NCBI GenBank assembly: GCA_021202835.1 | Contig: JAJQCI010000259.1 | Coordinates: 1-6,612, forward strand | Source: Clostridiales bacterium | GTDB lineage: Bacteria > Bacillota > Clostridia > Lachnospirales > CAG-274 | Reading direction: 5' to 3' | Length of the DNA: 6,612 nucleotides | The notes under the pieces: model-generated | Databases searched by the model: none | What the model saw: only the letters and a program-made list of their open reading frames with translations | What the model was told of the DNA's origin: nothing | Made by a program: the position numbers and the translations under genes | Shown here: positions 5,217 to 6,612 of the stretch, one piece after another | Layout of the letters: the number at the start of each line of letters is the position of its first letter | Position numbering within the stretch: the first letter of the stretch is position 1

Positions 5217-5881
5217 GCACGGAAAAAATGAGGGGAATTGTTATAAGGGAAGTACCTGTAGGTGAATCGGATAAAATTGTGACCCTTCTCACAAAAGAGA
5301 AGGGCAAAATAACCGTTTCAGCCAGAGGAGCAAGAAAGCCCAGAAGCAAATATCTTTCAAGCTGTGAGCTTTTTGCCTATTCCGATTTTGTCATTTACAC
5401 GGCAAGAAAATTCCCCTCTGTTTCCTCCGCTGTTTTGATTGAAAATTTTTTCGGCCTTCGGCAGGATATTAAAAGTCTGGCGGCGGCAGCTTATTTTGCA
5501 GACTTTTTGAATAAGCAGGTTTACGAGGGGATAGAGTGCCCCGAGCTTCTCCTGCTTATTTTGACCGGGCTGAAAAAGCTTAACTCGGGAAAGACGGAGC
5601 CAATGCTTGCTTCACTTATTTTTGAATTTAAATATCTCTCTCTAAATGGTATGCTTCCCGATTTTTCGGATTATAAAACAGCAAAAAAAGAGGATATTTC
5701 ACCGGGAGCCTTTAGGGCCCTTGACTACATATCCTCCTGTGATGTCAAAAGGTCATTTGATTTTAATGTTTCGGGTAATGTTTTAAATGAGCTTAAGAAT
5801 ATAAGAAACAGCCTTGAAGAGGGCCTTTCCGATATTCATCTTAAAAGCTATGATTTTCTTCTGGAGGTTTGCTCAAATTAA
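5213..5881 (+). CDS. recO: DNA repair protein RecO
   Basis: Recombination mediator that, with RecR, helps load RecA onto single-stranded-DNA-binding-protein-coated DNA and anneals strands. Residues 1-80 form the OB fold: GIVIREVPVGESDKIVTLLTKEKGKITVSARGARKPRSK is the classic RecO N-terminus, with the GARKPRS motif at 39-45. The remainder is helical. LIFEFKYLSLNGMLPDF (135-151) matches the segment that in many relatives precedes a CxxC...CxxC zinc site, but here it passes almost directly to SPGAFRALDYI with no such cysteines. The only cysteines (51, 109, 176, 220) are scattered. At 222 residues it is shorter than the usual 240-260. The ribosome binding site is GAGAGGA (5196-5202) inside yqzL. 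The stop overlaps that of the convergent gene. Confidence 0.93.
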   Translation: MSTEKMRGIVIREVPVGESDKIVTLLTKEKGKITVSARGARKPRSKYLSSCELFAYSDFVIYTARKFPSVSSAVLIENFFGLRQDIKSLAAAAYFADFLNKQVYEGIECPELLLLILTGLKKLNSGKTEPMLASLIFEFKYLSLNGMLPDFSDYKTAKKEDISPGAFRALDYISSCDVKRSFDFNVSGNVLNELKNIRNSLEEGLSDIHLKSYDFLLEVCSN

Positions 5882-6609
5882 AGAATGGGATCGGTAAGCT
5901 TAACGCCCACAAGATTTACATAAGTGTCTTCGTCCAGAGAAATCTCAACCTCATCTTCTACAGGTATGGTTTTTATAACTGAGCCTTCAGCCCAGCTTGA
6001 ATTTCTTCTGATTTCAACATACCCTTCCGAACCGTCGCCGGTGTCAAGCTTTGCTCTGTAGTCGCCGGGCTGAATGTCAAAGCCCACAAGATACATGGCT
6101 TCGTGCTGATAAATTCCGTCCTTGGGAATGTGGGGATCGGCCTCTTCAACGGGAATGGCAACGCCGTCAAACTTAAGGTATTGACCGGTTGTAACGGATA
6201 CATATGTTCTTACATTATAGGTTCCGCTTGCCACAAGAGAAGAGGGCGCAGCGCTTAAGTCAGAGGTTATTTCAAAATAGCCTTCGGGGTAGTTAGGCTC
6301 TATTACATATTCACCGGCTGTCATTTCTTCGCCTATAAAATATGTACCGCCGTAAAACTTAGTTACCTCCTTTTCGGGCTCGGCCTGAACAGCTTCTTCG
6401 GGTTCTTCTTCCTCTGAATCCTCTTCGGACTCTTCTGTTTCTTCGGCTTCTTCGCCGGCTTGTTCTGTATCATCGGTTTGCTCAAGCTCGGTGCTTACAG
6501 GCTCGTTTTTTTCAAGCTTTGTATATGCAACGGCGCCGAAAATAACCGCAAGCGCCACTACAACGCCTATAAGTATTATAATTATATTTTTTGTTGTGTT
6601 ATTTCCCAT
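5878..6609 (-). CDS. Membrane-anchored protein with acidic linker and two tandem VGxDIxPGxY-type domains
   Basis: Not assigned a function. Residues 1-8 are polar, about 9-29 form a hydrophobic membrane anchor without a lipobox cysteine, and 41-80 are a linker in which 22 of 40 residues are Asp or Glu. Two related domains follow. Domain 1 (about 89-152) reads GTYFIGEEMTAGEYVIEP...EGYFEI...GQYLKFDGVAI. Domain 2 (about 171-237) reads AMYLVGFDIQPGDYRAKL...EGYVEI...DTYVNLVGVKL. Such GxxIxPGxY modules occur in many Firmicute surface proteins and lipoproteins; the C-terminal part is predicted to face outward. The start codon is 3 bases from the window edge, so its ribosome binding site is unseen. 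The frame stays open to the edge, but a Met-polar-hydrophobic start is sensible. It is convergent with recO, with stops overlapping in TTAA. Confidence 0.8.
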   Translation of the reverse strand: MGNNTTKNIIIILIGVVVALAVIFGAVAYTKLEKNEPVSTELEQTDDTEQAGEEAEETEESEEDSEEEEPEEAVQAEPEKEVTKFYGGTYFIGEEMTAGEYVIEPNYPEGYFEITSDLSAAPSSLVASGTYNVRTYVSVTTGQYLKFDGVAIPVEEADPHIPKDGIYQHEAMYLVGFDIQPGDYRAKLDTGDGSEGYVEIRRNSSWAEGSVIKTIPVEDEVEISLDEDTYVNLVGVKLTDPIL

Positions 6610-6612
6610 AGA

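Noticed and set aside
5895..5902. The palindrome TAAGCTTA near the 3' end of the minus-strand gene.
   Set aside because: It lies within coding sequence and is short enough to be chance. No T tract follows.

Overview
The window looks like ordinary chromosomal DNA of a low-to-moderate G+C Firmicute of class Clostridia. The reasons are strong AGGAGG-type ribosome binding sites, sigma-A style promoters, a DnaD/DnaB-domain protein next to a DnaI-type helicase loader, a YqzL-RecO pair, and a secreted protein with a copper-amine-oxidase-like stalk domain. I see no mobile element, CRISPR array, rRNA or tRNA. The genus cannot be read from this sequence.

Layout, left to right. (1) Positions 2-730: the C-terminal four fifths of a LysR-type regulator cut by the window edge, closed by an intrinsic terminator (752-783). 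(2) Positions 832-3995: an extended -10 promoter followed by three tightly packed genes, a short-form malic enzyme (893-2065), a DnaD/DnaB-family primosome protein (2066-3031) and a DnaI-like AAA+ helicase loader (3021-3995). The first junction has zero spacing and the second overlaps by 11 bp, so a single transcript is likely. (3) Positions 4041-4826: a near-consensus promoter overlapped by dyad symmetry, then a secreted stalk plus NPCBM-like protein. (4) Positions 4827-5078: a 252-bp gap full of inverted repeats, some mutually exclusive, one of which could hide the ribosome binding site of the next gene. (5) Positions 5079-5881: a 45-residue YqzL-like gene overlapping recO by 4 bp (ATGA). 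(6) Positions 5878-6609, minus strand: a membrane-anchored protein with an acidic linker and two tandem repeats of an extracytoplasmic domain. Its stop codon overlaps that of recO.

Functionally the window joins housekeeping replication and repair (helicase loading, recombination mediator) with carbon metabolism (malate to pyruvate) and two cell-surface proteins. No defence or biosynthetic system is visible. The most notable items are the structured leader before yqzL-recO, a RecO without the zinc-binding cysteines common in this protein family, the joining of malic enzyme to the helicase-loading pair, and the dyads at the stalk-gene promoter.
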